From Pseudomonas typographi (GTDB taxonomy: Bacteria; Pseudomonadota; Gammaproteobacteria; Pseudomonadales; Pseudomonadaceae), in assembly GCF_014694385.1 (NCBI RefSeq), contig NZ_JAAOCA010000004.1, positions 163,061 through 227,060 of the forward strand: DNA of 64,000 bases, given 5' to 3'. The position numbers and the translations under genes were made by a program. Below the pieces are notes generated by a model. It worked only from the letters and a program-made list of their open reading frames with translations, was not told the DNA's origin and did no database searches. Each line of letters starts with the position of its first letter. The first letter of the stretch is position 1. Shown piece after piece: positions 1 to 8,658 of this stretch.

Positions 1-801
1 GGCCAAGTCATTGAGCACGCCTTTGAGGCGCTCTTCGAATTCGCCGCGGAACTTGGCGCCGGCAATCAGCGCGCCCATATCCAGCGACAACAGCCGCTTG
101 CCCTTGAGGCCATCAGGTACTTCACCATTGATGATGCGCTGGGCCAGGCCCTCGACGATGGCGGTTTTACCCACGCCCGGCTCACCGATCAGCACTGGGT
201 TATTCTTGGTGCGGCGCTGTAACACCTGGATGGTCCGGCGGATTTCGTCGTCGCGGCCAATCACCGGGTCGAGCTTGCCTTCTTCGGCGCGCTTGGTGAA
301 GTCGATGGTGTATTTTTCCAGGGATTTACGTGCGTCCTCAACGTTCGCGTCGTTCACCGCCTCGCCACCGCGCAGGTTGTTGATGGCGTTCTCCAACGCC
401 TTGCGGCTTACGCCCTGGGCCAGCAGCAATTTACCGGCCTTGTTGCTTTCGTCCATGGCCGCCAGCAACATCAGTTCGCTGGTAATGAACTGGTCGCCCT
501 TCTGCTGGGCCAGGCGGTCGGCCTGGTTGAACAGGCGGGCCATGTCTTGCGACATGTTCACGTCGCCGGTGGGGTTCTGGATTTTCGGCAGGCGGTCGAG
601 CTCTTCCGCAAGGGCCTTACGCAGGGCGTTCACATCGAAGCCCACCTGCATCAACAGCGGTTTGATCGAGCCGCCTTGCTGGTCGATCATCGCTTGCAAC
701 AGGTGCACCGGCTCGATCGCCGGGTGATCGTGGCCCACGGCCAGGGATTGGGCGTCAGACAACGCCATTTGCAATTTACTGGTCAAACGGTCTATTCGCA
801 T
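1..801 (-). CDS. clpB: ClpB disaggregase, N-terminal part (gene runs off the left edge)
   Basis: Cytoplasmic AAA+ chaperone that, with DnaK, pulls proteins out of heat-induced aggregates. The 267 codons present read [11 protein letters not shown] at the start, then the Clp N domain (about residues 1-150) and the beginning of the first ATPase domain with Walker A GEPGVGKT near residue 206, as expected for ClpB. The rest of NBD1, the middle domain and NBD2 lie outside the window. The ATG at 801 is preceded by AAGGAAGG about 5 bases upstream. A heat-shock promoter lies between this gene and pgeF, so it can be transcribed independently. Identification is by direct recognition of the family sequence. 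Confidence 0.96.
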   Translation of the reverse strand, partial: MRIDRLTSKLQMALSDAQSLAVGHDHPAIEPVHLLQAMIDQQGGSIKPLLMQVGFDVNALRKALAEELDRLPKIQNPTGDVNMSQDMARLFNQADRLAQQKGDQFITSELMLLAAMDESNKAGKLLLAQGVSRKALENAINNLRGGEAVNDANVEDARKSLEKYTIDFTKRAEEGKLDPVIGRDDEIRRTIQVLQRRTKNNPVLIGEPGVGKTAIVEGLAQRIINGEVPDGLKGKRLLSLDMGALIAGAKFRGEFEERLKGVLNDLA

Positions 802-880
802 GGACGTACCTTCCTTTAAAAAGGCAGGCCGGAGCGCGAACTCCGTATAGATAAAGAGGCAGCCTGCCGGGATACCGTTT

Positions 881-908
881 AGATGTGGGCAATTGTGAGG
901 GTTTCAAG
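881..908 (-). promoter_or_regulatory. Probable sigma-32 (RpoH) promoter of clpB
   Basis: Read on the minus strand: CTTGAA (908-903), about 13 bases, then CCCACATCT (889-881). This matches the heat-shock pattern CTTGAA / CCCCATNT with one mismatch in the -10. It lies about 80 bases upstream of the clpB ATG. Confidence 0.7.
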
Positions 909-936
909 CGCCAGGGGCTTGACTTGAAGCAAAAGG

Positions 937-1689
937 CTATGGCGAAAGCCAAACCAGGGAGGCGAAACGGCCGGTGATATTGGCGCGCCGGTAGGAATAA
1001 AAGCGGGTGTCTTCGATGGTGCACAGGCCGCCGCCGTAAACTGCGGTCACGCCCACTGAGGCCAGGCGAATGCGCGCCAGGGCATAGATATCGGCGATGA
1101 ACTTGGTTTGGCCCGGCACACCGGTGGCCTGCCCCGGCACGAATGCCGCTTCGGCCTCGGCATGGCGGACCAGGAACGCACTGCGCACCTCGGCGCCGAC
1201 TTCGAATTGCCGTGGCCCGATGGCCGGGCCCAGCCAAGCCAAGAGCTGCTCAGGTGGGCGTGCCAGGTGCGCCACGGTGGCCTCCAGCACCCCATTGGCC
1301 AACCCGCGCCAGCCGGCGTGGGCCGCCGCCACGCGAGTGCCGGCGCGGTCACAGAACAGCACCGGCAGGCAATCGGCGGTCATCACCGCGCAGGCGATAC
1401 CCGGTGTGGATGACCAACTGGCGTCGGCTTCAACGGGCGTTCCAGGGCTGGCCTGCGCCACCGCCACGCCATGCACCTGCTTAAGCCAAGCAGGGCGAAT
1501 GCCATACAGGGCGGATAACCACTCGCGGTTACTGGCCACCGCGTGCGGGTCGTCGCCCACATGGTCGCCCAAGTTGAGGCCAGCATAAGGCCCCGTGCTC
1601 ACACCGCCCGCACGGGTGGTGACGCAGGCCGCCACCCGCGCTGGCGCCGGCCAGTCGGGAAGCAACAGGCCGGCGCCCAGCGCGTTCAC
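937..1689 (-). CDS. pgeF: Peptidoglycan editing factor PgeF (YfiH, laccase-domain protein)
   Basis: Member of the YfiH/DUF152 family. It is known as a peptidoglycan editing factor that removes mis-incorporated L-Ser from muropeptide precursors; homologues also act on purine nucleosides. The zinc-binding residues are visible in MTADCLPV and HAGWRG, followed by GLCTIEDTRFYSYRR. I chose the GTG at 1689, which shares a GTGA overlap with the rluD stop. This gives 250 residues starting just before LLLPDWPAP, the conserved beginning. Longer in-frame starts up to 1734 would overlap rluD more deeply. It is co-transcribed with rluD, an arrangement common in Pseudomonas. Confidence 0.9.
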   Translation of the reverse strand: MNALGAGLLLPDWPAPARVAACVTTRAGGVSTGPYAGLNLGDHVGDDPHAVASNREWLSALYGIRPAWLKQVHGVAVAQASPGTPVEADASWSSTPGIACAVMTADCLPVLFCDRAGTRVAAAHAGWRGLANGVLEATVAHLARPPEQLLAWLGPAIGPRQFEVGAEVRSAFLVRHAEAEAAFVPGQATGVPGQTKFIADIYALARIRLASVGVTAVYGGGLCTIEDTRFYSYRRANITGRFASLVWLSP

Positions 1690-2648
1690 CCCACGAACTC
1701 CGCACGGTCCTGGCGCAACAACGACAGCAACCACACAAAGTCATCGGGCAACGGTGCTTCCCAGCCCATGCGCTCACCCGTGGATGGGTGCTCCAGCTCG
1801 AGGAAGCGCGCATGCAGGGCCTGGCGCGGAAAGGTTTTCAGGGCCTCGACCAGCGACAGGCTGGCGGCCGGTGGAATCCGAAAGCGGCCGCCGTACACCG
1901 GGTCGCCGACCAACGGAAAGTTCACGTGGGCCATGTGTACGCGGATCTGGTGGGTGCGCCCGGTTTCGAGCTTCACCCGCACATGGGTGTGCGAACGGTA
2001 GCGCTCCAGCACCCGGTAGTGGCTGATCGCGGGCTTGCCGTTGTCCATCACGCCCATGCGCTGGCGCTGGGTGCCATGGCGGCCGATGGGGGCGTTGATC
2101 TTGCCACCGGCGGTGACCACACCCACCACCACGCATTCGTAGACACGGCTGACCGAACGGGCCTGCAGTTGCGCCACCAGGTGGGTCTGCGCTTGCAGCG
2201 TCTTGGCCACGACCATCAGCCCGGTGGTGTCTTTATCGAGGCGGTGCACGATACCGGCGCGCGGCACATTGACGATATCCGGCACATGGTGCAGCAAGGC
2301 ATTGAGCAGGGTGCCGTCGGCATGCCCGGCCGCCGGGTGCACCACCAGGCCGGCCGGTTTGTTGATCACCAGGATCTGCTCGTCTTCGTAAACGATGTCG
2401 AGGTCCAGTTGCTGGGCCACCCATTCGCCCTGCGCCTCCTGCTCGGCTTCCAGCGCCAGCAGCGCGCCGCCGTGTACCGTATCGCGGGGGCGCAACACGG
2501 CGCCATCGACGGTGAGCTGGCCTTCCTTGATCCAGCCAGCCAGGCGCGAGCGGCTGAACTCGGCGAACAGCTGGGCGGCGACTTGGTCGAGGCGCTGGCC
2601 CCCAAGGTCGGAAGGGACTTCGGCGCGCAATTGGATGGTTTCGGGCAT
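1686..2648 (-). CDS. rluD: 23S rRNA pseudouridine(1911/1915/1917) synthase
   Basis: Isomerises three uridines in helix 69 of 23S rRNA, a late ribosome-assembly step. The 320-residue protein has an N-terminal S4 RNA-binding domain (about residues 15-80, QRLDQVAAQLF onward) and the RluA-type catalytic domain, whose motif HRLDKDTTGL contains the catalytic Asp. The length is normal for RluD. It reads divergently from bamD with 158 bases between them, a Pseudomonas hallmark. Its TGA stop is shared with the pgeF GTG start. Confidence 0.95.
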   Translation of the reverse strand: MPETIQLRAEVPSDLGGQRLDQVAAQLFAEFSRSRLAGWIKEGQLTVDGAVLRPRDTVHGGALLALEAEQEAQGEWVAQQLDLDIVYEDEQILVINKPAGLVVHPAAGHADGTLLNALLHHVPDIVNVPRAGIVHRLDKDTTGLMVVAKTLQAQTHLVAQLQARSVSRVYECVVVGVVTAGGKINAPIGRHGTQRQRMGVMDNGKPAISHYRVLERYRSHTHVRVKLETGRTHQIRVHMAHVNFPLVGDPVYGGRFRIPPAASLSLVEALKTFPRQALHARFLELEHPSTGERMGWEAPLPDDFVWLLSLLRQDRAEFVG

Positions 2649-2806
2649 GCTTGGCTACAGGAAAGAAAGGTGCGGGCGGCAAGCCTTTGGATCGGCTGCG
2701 GCTTGTGGTTAAATACGGCGTCTTTTGCCCCGAGGGCTTTCCACGGGGCGCTCATCATATCAGGACGGTCGCTTCCAAGACAGGCCGTTAGGGGACGCAA
2801 GCCGCT

Positions 2807-3826
2807 ATGCAAGCAAGACACCTGCTGCTGATCGCCATTATCGGCCTGACCGCCGCCTGTTCCTCGAAGAAGGAAGTGGTCGACGAAAACCTGAGCGAAG
2901 TGGAGCTGTACCAGCAGGCACAGAAAGACCTCGACAACACCGACTATAATGCCGCCACCGCCAAGCTCAAGGCGCTGGATTCGCGTTACCCCTTCGGCCG
3001 CTACGCCGACCAGGCCCAGCTCGAGCTGATCTTCGCCAACTACAAGAACTCCGAGCCCGAGGCCGCCAAGGCCGCGGCCGAGCGCTTCATCCGCCTGCAC
3101 CCACAGCACCCGAACGTCGACTACGCCTACTACCTTAAAGGCCTGACTTCATTCGACCAGGATCGCGGCATCGTCGCCCGCTTCGTGCCACTGGACATGA
3201 CCCGCCGCGACCCAGGCGCCGCGCGAGACTCGTACAACGAGTTCGCCCAGCTCACCAGCCGCTACCCCAACAGCCGCTATGCCCCCGATGCCAAGCAGCG
3301 CATGGTGTACTTGCGCAACCTGCTGGCCGCTTACGAAATCAACGTTGCCGACTACTACCTCACCCGCCAGGCGTATGTCGCCGCCGCCAACCGGGGCCGT
3401 TACGTGGTCGAGAACTACCAGGGCACACCGTCGGTCGGCGACGGCCTGGCGGTGATGACCGAGGCCTACCAGCATCTGCACCTGGATGACCTCGCCGCCA
3501 CCAGCCTGGAAACCCTCAAGCTCAACTACCCCGACAACCCCAGCCTCAAAGACGGGCAGTTCGTGCCGCGCCACACCGAGGACGACAACCGCTCCTGGTT
3601 GTCCAAAGCCACCTTGGGGCTGATCGAAGGCAAGGCGCCGTCACCGCCCACTTCCACCCGCGCGCAGGAAGACCTGATGCGTAAGTACCAGGAAGATAAA
3701 GAAGCCATGCCCAAAGAGCTGTTCCCTGCCTCTGAAGGCGGCACCGCCGACGAACCCACGGAACCTGTGGACGCGCCGAAGAAGCGCTCGTGGCTGAGCT
3801 ACATGACCTTCGGGTTGTTTGGTTGA
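2807..3826 (+). CDS. bamD: Outer-membrane assembly lipoprotein BamD (ComL)
   Basis: Essential lipoprotein of the BAM complex that inserts beta-barrel proteins into the outer membrane. The first residues form a lipoprotein signal with lipobox LTAAC (Cys about residue 18). Repeated TPR-like helices follow ([26 protein letters not shown], and so on). The 339 residues include a long Pro/Glu-rich C-terminal tail that E. coli BamD lacks. A strong intrinsic terminator follows directly, so the gene probably forms its own unit. Confidence 0.95.
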   Translation: MQARHLLLIAIIGLTAACSSKKEVVDENLSEVELYQQAQKDLDNTDYNAATAKLKALDSRYPFGRYADQAQLELIFANYKNSEPEAAKAAAERFIRLHPQHPNVDYAYYLKGLTSFDQDRGIVARFVPLDMTRRDPGAARDSYNEFAQLTSRYPNSRYAPDAKQRMVYLRNLLAAYEINVADYYLTRQAYVAAANRGRYVVENYQGTPSVGDGLAVMTEAYQHLHLDDLAATSLETLKLNYPDNPSLKDGQFVPRHTEDDNRSWLSKATLGLIEGKAPSPPTSTRAQEDLMRKYQEDKEAMPKELFPASEGGTADEPTEPVDAPKKRSWLSYMTFGLFG

Positions 3827-3833
3827 ACCCACG

Positions 3834-3859
3834 AAAGCCCCGGCCCACCGGGGCTTTTT
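3834..3859 (+). terminator. Rho-independent terminator after bamD
   Basis: Ten-base-pair stem AAAGCCCCGG / CCGGGGCTTT with a 4-base loop CCCA and a following T run, starting 8 bases after the bamD stop. Confidence 0.9.
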
Positions 3860-3993
3860 GCATAAAAAGGCCCTATGCTTGGAATACACCGTGGCCGCGC
3901 GGCCGGGCCCGCCCGGTGGCGAGCCGCTGAGCCGGCCTGGTGGAAAAGCCGCGGGCCTGCCGTTTCAACCCCGACGTTTCGGAATCCCAACTC

Positions 3994-4224
3994 ATGATTC
4001 GCCTTCTCTTTTGGGTCGCCGTGATTTTCGCCGCCGTTTGGTTATGGCGAAAATACCAAGCGGCCGCCAATCGCCCCACCAGCGGCGGGCAACAGCCCAA
4101 CACCCTGAACATGGTCCGTTGCGCCCATTGCGGCGTGCACCTGCCCGATAACCGCGCGATCCACCGTGGCCAGCAGTGGTATTGCAGCCAAGCCCATCTG
4201 GAGCAGGGGCCACGCCAGCCGTGA
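3994..4224 (+). CDS. Small membrane zinc-ribbon protein (PP0621 family)
   Basis: A 76-residue protein with one N-terminal membrane helix (MIRLLFWVAVIFAAVWLW), a short linker, and a compact C-terminal metal-binding signature: CAHC about residue 38, then C-x3-H near the end (CSQAH). The family is conserved in pseudomonads next to pilS; its function is unknown to me. The ATG at 3994 places the helix at the very N-terminus, while a longer in-frame start at 3940 adds only a basic leader. Its TGA overlaps the pilS GTG start (GTGA), so the two are probably translated together. Confidence 0.8.
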   Translation: MIRLLFWVAVIFAAVWLWRKYQAAANRPTSGGQQPNTLNMVRCAHCGVHLPDNRAIHRGQQWYCSQAHLEQGPRQP

Positions 4225-5804
4225 CCGCCCGCGGTGCCACCAGCCAGGCGCAGCGCATGTTGCGCCTGTACAACCTATACCGCCTGATCATCGGCTTGTC
4301 GCTGGTGCTGTTGATTTCCAGCGACTTCGACAGCCGCCTGATGGAGCTGGCCAACATTGCGCTGTTTCGCGCTGGCAGTTGGGCTTACCTGGGCTTGAAC
4401 GTGGCGGTGGTGTTGTTGTTGGGCAACGTTCGCCACCCGGCGCGGGCATTCACCCTGGCAGCGGCCGACGTGATCCTGCTGGCGGGCCTGTTCTATGCCG
4501 GCGGCGGCATACCCAGCGGCATCGGCAACCTGATGATCGCCTCCGTGGCGATGGGCAACCTGCTGCTGCGTAGCCGCCTGGGCTTGCTGCTGGCCGCGAT
4601 GGCCTCGATCGGCATCATTTACATCACGTTTTACCTGAACTACGCCCGTGGCGTGGCGCCGAACGATTACCTGCAAGCGGGCTCGCTCGGCGTGCTGTGC
4701 TTCGCCGTGGCGCTGATCGTACAAGGCTTGATCCGCCTGTTGCGAACCAGTGAAGACCTCGCCGAGCGGCGCGCCAGCGACGTGACCAGCCTTGAAGCGC
4801 TCAATGCGCTGATACTGCAACGCATGCGCACCGGGATCATCGTGCTGGATGCCGAGCACCGTGTGCAACTGGCCAACCAGGGCGCCCTGGCCCTGCTCGG
4901 CCAGCCATCGCTGGTCGGCGAATCGATGGTGGCACGCGCACCCGAGCTGATCGAGCGGCTGCTGCAGTGGCGGCGCAACCCGACCCTGCGCGTGAAAAGC
5001 CTGCGCCTGAGCGACAGCGGGCCAGCGCTGCAGCCCAATTTCGTGGCCCTGAACCGCGGCGAGCGCGAGCAAACCCTGGTGTTTCTAGAAGACCTCTCAG
5101 CGGTGGCGCAACAGGCCCAGCAGCTTAAGCTCGCCGCCCTCGGCCGGCTGACCGCCAGCATTGCCCATGAAATCCGTAACCCCCTGGGGGCCATCAGCCA
5201 TGCCGGGCAATTGCTGCAGGAGTCCGACGCGCTGCCGGCCCCTGACCAGCGCCTGGTGCAAATCATCCTTGACCACTCCAAGCGGATGAACTTGATCGTC
5301 GAGAACGTGCTACAGCTCTCGCGCCGCCGCGCGGCAAAGCCCGAGATACTCGACCTCAAGCACTGGTTGCGCAACTTCGCCCGTGACTTTCGCCCCACCG
5401 ATTCAGCCAACCAGCAGCTCAACCTGCAATTGGCCGACGGGCCTATCGAAACCCGCATAGACCCCAGCCAACTGGCGCAGGTGCTGACCAACCTGGTGGA
5501 GAACGGGCTGCGCTACAGCGGCCAGCGCCACGCCCAGGCGCAGGTGTGGTTGAACCTGTACGTAGACCCCCACAGCGGCCTGCCGGTGCTGGATGTGCTC
5601 GACGATGGGGCGGGCTTCCCTTCCGATAAGTTGCAGCATATCTTCGAGCCATTCTTTACCACTGAAACCAATGGCACGGGCCTTGGGCTATATATTTCCC
5701 GTGAACTGTGCGAAAACAACCAGGCTCACCTGGACTATCGGCCCCGGGAACACGGCGGCAGTTGCATGCGAATCACCTTCGCCCACGCCAAAAAACAAGG
5801 ATGA
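4221..5804 (+). CDS. pilS: Sensor histidine kinase PilS
   Basis: Inner-membrane sensor that controls pilin transcription through PilR. The 527-residue protein has about six N-terminal membrane helices (to about residue 170), a PAS-like linker, the HisKA box IAHEIRNPLG with the phospho-acceptor His near residue 315, and HATPase motifs LTNLVENGLRYSG, DDGAGFP and NGTGLGL. The GTG at 4221 overlaps the preceding stop and starts just before the conserved RMLRLYNLYRL stretch. Starting earlier at 4176 would read through the upstream gene. It is followed 3 bases later by pilR. Confidence 0.94.
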   Translation: MTARGATSQAQRMLRLYNLYRLIIGLSLVLLISSDFDSRLMELANIALFRAGSWAYLGLNVAVVLLLGNVRHPARAFTLAAADVILLAGLFYAGGGIPSGIGNLMIASVAMGNLLLRSRLGLLLAAMASIGIIYITFYLNYARGVAPNDYLQAGSLGVLCFAVALIVQGLIRLLRTSEDLAERRASDVTSLEALNALILQRMRTGIIVLDAEHRVQLANQGALALLGQPSLVGESMVARAPELIERLLQWRRNPTLRVKSLRLSDSGPALQPNFVALNRGEREQTLVFLEDLSAVAQQAQQLKLAALGRLTASIAHEIRNPLGAISHAGQLLQESDALPAPDQRLVQIILDHSKRMNLIVENVLQLSRRRAAKPEILDLKHWLRNFARDFRPTDSANQQLNLQLADGPIETRIDPSQLAQVLTNLVENGLRYSGQRHAQAQVWLNLYVDPHSGLPVLDVLDDGAGFPSDKLQHIFEPFFTTETNGTGLGLYISRELCENNQAHLDYRPREHGGSCMRITFAHAKKQG

Positions 5805-5807
5805 GCC

Positions 5808-7148
5808 ATGAGTACACGGCAGAAAGTCCTGATCGTCGATGACGAGCCCGACATTCGAGAGCTGCTCGAAATCACCCTTGGGCGCATGAAGCTCGATACC
5901 CACAGCGCCCGGAACGTGCAAGAAGCGCGCGATTGGCTGGGCCGGGAGCGCTTCGACCTGTGCTTGACCGACATGCGCCTGCCCGACGGCACCGGCCTTG
6001 AACTGGTGCAGTTGATTCAGCAACGTTACGCCCAAGTGCCCGTGGCGATGATTACCGCCTTCTCCAGCATGGACACCGCCATCAGTGCCCTGAAGGCCGG
6101 GGCATTCGACTTTCTCACCAAACCGGTGGACCTGTCGCGGCTGCGCGAACTGGTCGCCAGCGCGTTACGCTTGAACCAACCGGCCGCCGTTGCACCCAGT
6201 GACGCCCGCCTGCTGGGTACCGCCGAACCCATGTTGGGGTTGCGCAAGCAGATTGCGCGGCTGGCCCGCAGCCAGGCGCCGTTGTATATCAGCGGGGAGT
6301 CCGGCAGCGGCAAGGAGCTGGTCGCCCGGCTGATCCACGAACAAGGCCCACGCAGCGAACGCCCTTTCGTGCCGGTAAACTGCGGCGCCATCCCCAGTGA
6401 GCTGATGGAAAGCGAATTCTTCGGCCACAAAAAGGGCAGTTTCAGCGGCGCCACCGAAGACAAACCTGGGCTGTTCCAGGCCGCCCACGGCGGCACGCTG
6501 TTCTTGGACGAAGTGGCTGATTTGCCACTGCCCATGCAAGTGAAGCTGCTGCGCGCCATCCAGGAAAAAGCCGTGCGCAGCGTGGGCGGCCAGGCCGAGC
6601 AAGTGGTGGATGTGCGCATCCTTTGCGCCACCCACAAAGACTTGGCCACTGAAGTGGCCGCCGGCCACTTCCGCCAAGACCTCTACTACCGCCTGAATGT
6701 GATCGAACTTCGCGTGCCGCCCCTTCGAGAGCGCCGCGAAGACATCGAACTGCTCGCCAGCCACGTGCTGGCACGCCTGGCCGCCGAAACCGGCCTGCCG
6801 CCCGCCACCCTCAGCGCCGAGGCGTTACAGGCGCTGAAGGCATACCGGTTCCCCGGTAACGTGCGCGAGCTGGAGAACATGCTGGAGCGCGCCTACACCC
6901 TGTGCGAAAACGACCTGATCGGCGCCGCGGACCTACGCTTCAAGCAGGCCACGCCAAGCGCGCAGCAGGGAGGCGAGCCAACCTTGGCCCAAGTCGATGA
7001 CCTGGAAGACTACCTCGAAGGCATCGAACGCAAGCTGATCCTGCAGGCGCTGGAAGAAACCCGCTGGAACCGCACCGCGGCGGCCCAACGGCTGAATATG
7101 TCCTTTCGCTCGATGCGCTACCGGCTCAAGAAACTGGGCCTGGACTGA
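5808..7148 (+). CDS. pilR: Sigma-54-dependent response regulator PilR
   Basis: NtrC-family activator of sigma-54 promoters, classically pilA. Visible in order: a receiver domain with VDDEPD and phospho-acceptor Asp near residue 55 (LTDMRLPDG); an AAA+ domain with Walker A GESGSGKE near residue 164 and Walker B GTLFLDEVADL; and a Fis-type helix-turn-helix at the C-terminus (WNRTAAAQRLNMSFRSMRYRLKKLG). The loop that contacts sigma-54, normally GAFTGA, reads GSFSGA here. No pilA gene lies in the window. The last 23 bases overlap thiO convergently. Confidence 0.95.
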   Translation: MSTRQKVLIVDDEPDIRELLEITLGRMKLDTHSARNVQEARDWLGRERFDLCLTDMRLPDGTGLELVQLIQQRYAQVPVAMITAFSSMDTAISALKAGAFDFLTKPVDLSRLRELVASALRLNQPAAVAPSDARLLGTAEPMLGLRKQIARLARSQAPLYISGESGSGKELVARLIHEQGPRSERPFVPVNCGAIPSELMESEFFGHKKGSFSGATEDKPGLFQAAHGGTLFLDEVADLPLPMQVKLLRAIQEKAVRSVGGQAEQVVDVRILCATHKDLATEVAAGHFRQDLYYRLNVIELRVPPLRERREDIELLASHVLARLAAETGLPPATLSAEALQALKAYRFPGNVRELENMLERAYTLCENDLIGAADLRFKQATPSAQQGGEPTLAQVDDLEDYLEGIERKLILQALEETRWNRTAAAQRLNMSFRSMRYRLKKLGLD

Positions 7149-8250
7149 CCTGCAAGCGTGCGTCTGGCGCGTAGGGTGCCGGGTCGATGATGGGCGTGCG
7201 GCCAGCCACCAAGTCGGTAAACAGCTGGCACGACGCAGGGGCCAATACCAAGCCGTTACGGTAATGCCCGCAGTTCAACCACAGCCCGGGGTGGCGGCCG
7301 ACTGGACCGATGAACGGGATGCCATCGGGGGCCCCGGGGCGCAAGCCGGCCCAGTGCCCGACGCGCTCGGCCTTGGCCAAGGCCGGCAGCAACGCCTCGG
7401 CGCTGGCCACCAGGCTGTGCAGCGCTTCGTCAGTCGGGGTTTTATCGAAGCCGGCGTGCTCCAAGGTGCTACCGACCAGAATGTGCCCATCGCGCCGAGG
7501 GATCGCGTAACGGCCGCGCGCCAGTACCATGCGCGACAGGAAATCCTCGGCGCAGCGGTAAAGGATCATCTGCCCCTTCACCGGCTCCACGGGCAGCGCC
7601 AGGCCGAGCGTGGCCAACAGTTGGCCGCTCCAGGCACCCGCCGCGAGCACCACGCGGTCGGCCCGCAACGGGCCTTCGGCGGTGTCTACGCCCCCCACCG
7701 CATCACCGTTACGCAAAAAGCCGCGCACTTCGCAGTGTTCACGCAGGGTAACGTTAGGCAACAACGCCAAGGCGGCCTTGAGCGATTTGACCAGGCGCGG
7801 GTTGCGCACGTTGGCCACATCGGCCATGTAGATCGCCCGCTCGAACCCCGGCGCCAACGCCGGCACCTGGCGGTAGGTCGCCTCCAAGCTCACCGCACTC
7901 AGGGGCCGCTGCTCGCGGCGCGCCCAGGCCAGGGCCTCGGCCTCGTCGTCCAGGTCAAGCCAGTACAGGCCGGTAACATGCACCTGTGGGTCCAACCCGG
8001 TGCGCACGAACAATTCGTCGCCCAGCCTGGGGTAGAAGTCCTGCGACCAATGCGCCAACGCGGTCACGGCGGCGCTGTAGCGCCAGGGGTAAAGCGGCGA
8101 AACGATACCGCCACCGGCCCAGGACGCTTCGCGGCCGGCCAGCTGGCGGTCGAGCAGCGTGACCCGCTCGCCCTGTTCGGCCAGGTTCAACGCGGTGAGC
8201 AGGCCAATGGCGCCGGCGCCTACGATCAGGGTATGGGGGCCGTGATTCAT
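7126..8250 (-). CDS. thiO: Glycine oxidase ThiO (FAD-dependent)
   Basis: Oxidises glycine to the imine needed for the thiazole ring of thiamine. The 374-residue flavoprotein of the DAO family begins with the dinucleotide-binding motif VGAGAIGLLTALNLAEQG. The conserved DAO C-terminal region with WAGLRPGAPDGIPFIGPVG follows. It starts only 3 bases after the pilE stop, so it probably ends the minor-pilin transcript, an old Pseudomonas neighbourhood with no known functional link. It overlaps the end of pilR tail to tail by 23 bases. Confidence 0.9.
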   Translation of the reverse strand: MNHGPHTLIVGAGAIGLLTALNLAEQGERVTLLDRQLAGREASWAGGGIVSPLYPWRYSAAVTALAHWSQDFYPRLGDELFVRTGLDPQVHVTGLYWLDLDDEAEALAWARREQRPLSAVSLEATYRQVPALAPGFERAIYMADVANVRNPRLVKSLKAALALLPNVTLREHCEVRGFLRNGDAVGGVDTAEGPLRADRVVLAAGAWSGQLLATLGLALPVEPVKGQMILYRCAEDFLSRMVLARGRYAIPRRDGHILVGSTLEHAGFDKTPTDEALHSLVASAEALLPALAKAERVGHWAGLRPGAPDGIPFIGPVGRHPGLWLNCGHYRNGLVLAPASCQLFTDLVAGRTPIIDPAPYAPDARLQVSPGPVS

Positions 8251-8253
8251 GTT

Positions 8254-8646
8254 TTAGCGCCCCCAGCAGGTGGCTGATGTAGCGCCGGTACTGTTGCTCC
8301 GCTTACCGGTGTTATCCAGGGTGTAAGTACCGCAGGTATCGCCGGCCATGAGGGTGTCGGTAATGGGCGTGGCCGTCAGGGTCCAGTCCGTCGCAGTCAC
8401 GGTCAGGTTCAACGTGTAATAGCTATTGCTCGTGGTAGTGGGCTTGAAGTCGGTATAGGCGCCCTTTTGTGAATAATAACGCTCCGCGCTCTGCGCCGTT
8501 TCACTCATCAGCTCGACGATCGCTGCCCGTTGCGTGCGCTTCACGTAATTGATGTAGCTAGGGTAGGCGATGGCGGCGAGGATGCCGACGATAGCCACCA
8601 CGATCATCAGCTCGATCAAGGTAAAGCCGCGCTGCTTGCACACCAT
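8254..8646 (-). CDS. pilE: Minor type IV pilin PilE
   Basis: Minor pilin that links the priming complex to the pilus fibre. The prepilin peptidase site is in the first ten residues (RG|FTLIEL, Glu at +5), followed by the usual hydrophobic helix and [18 protein letters not shown]. The 130-residue protein ends with a Cys-containing D-region (CGTYTL ... ATCWGR), typical of PilE-like pilins with a disulphide loop. It lies 12 bases after pilY1, with no pilY2 between them, unlike P. aeruginosa. Confidence 0.9.
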   Translation of the reverse strand: MVCKQRGFTLIELMIVVAIVGILAAIAYPSYINYVKRTQRAAIVELMSETAQSAERYYSQKGAYTDFKPTTTSNSYYTLNLTVTATDWTLTATPITDTLMAGDTCGTYTLDNTGKRSNSTGATSATCWGR

Positions 8647-8658
8647 GAGATGCTCCGG

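Noticed and set aside
11..727. A 238-codon plus-strand open frame at the left edge
   Set aside because: It is the antisense shadow of clpB, whose minus-strand translation matches the family over the full length.
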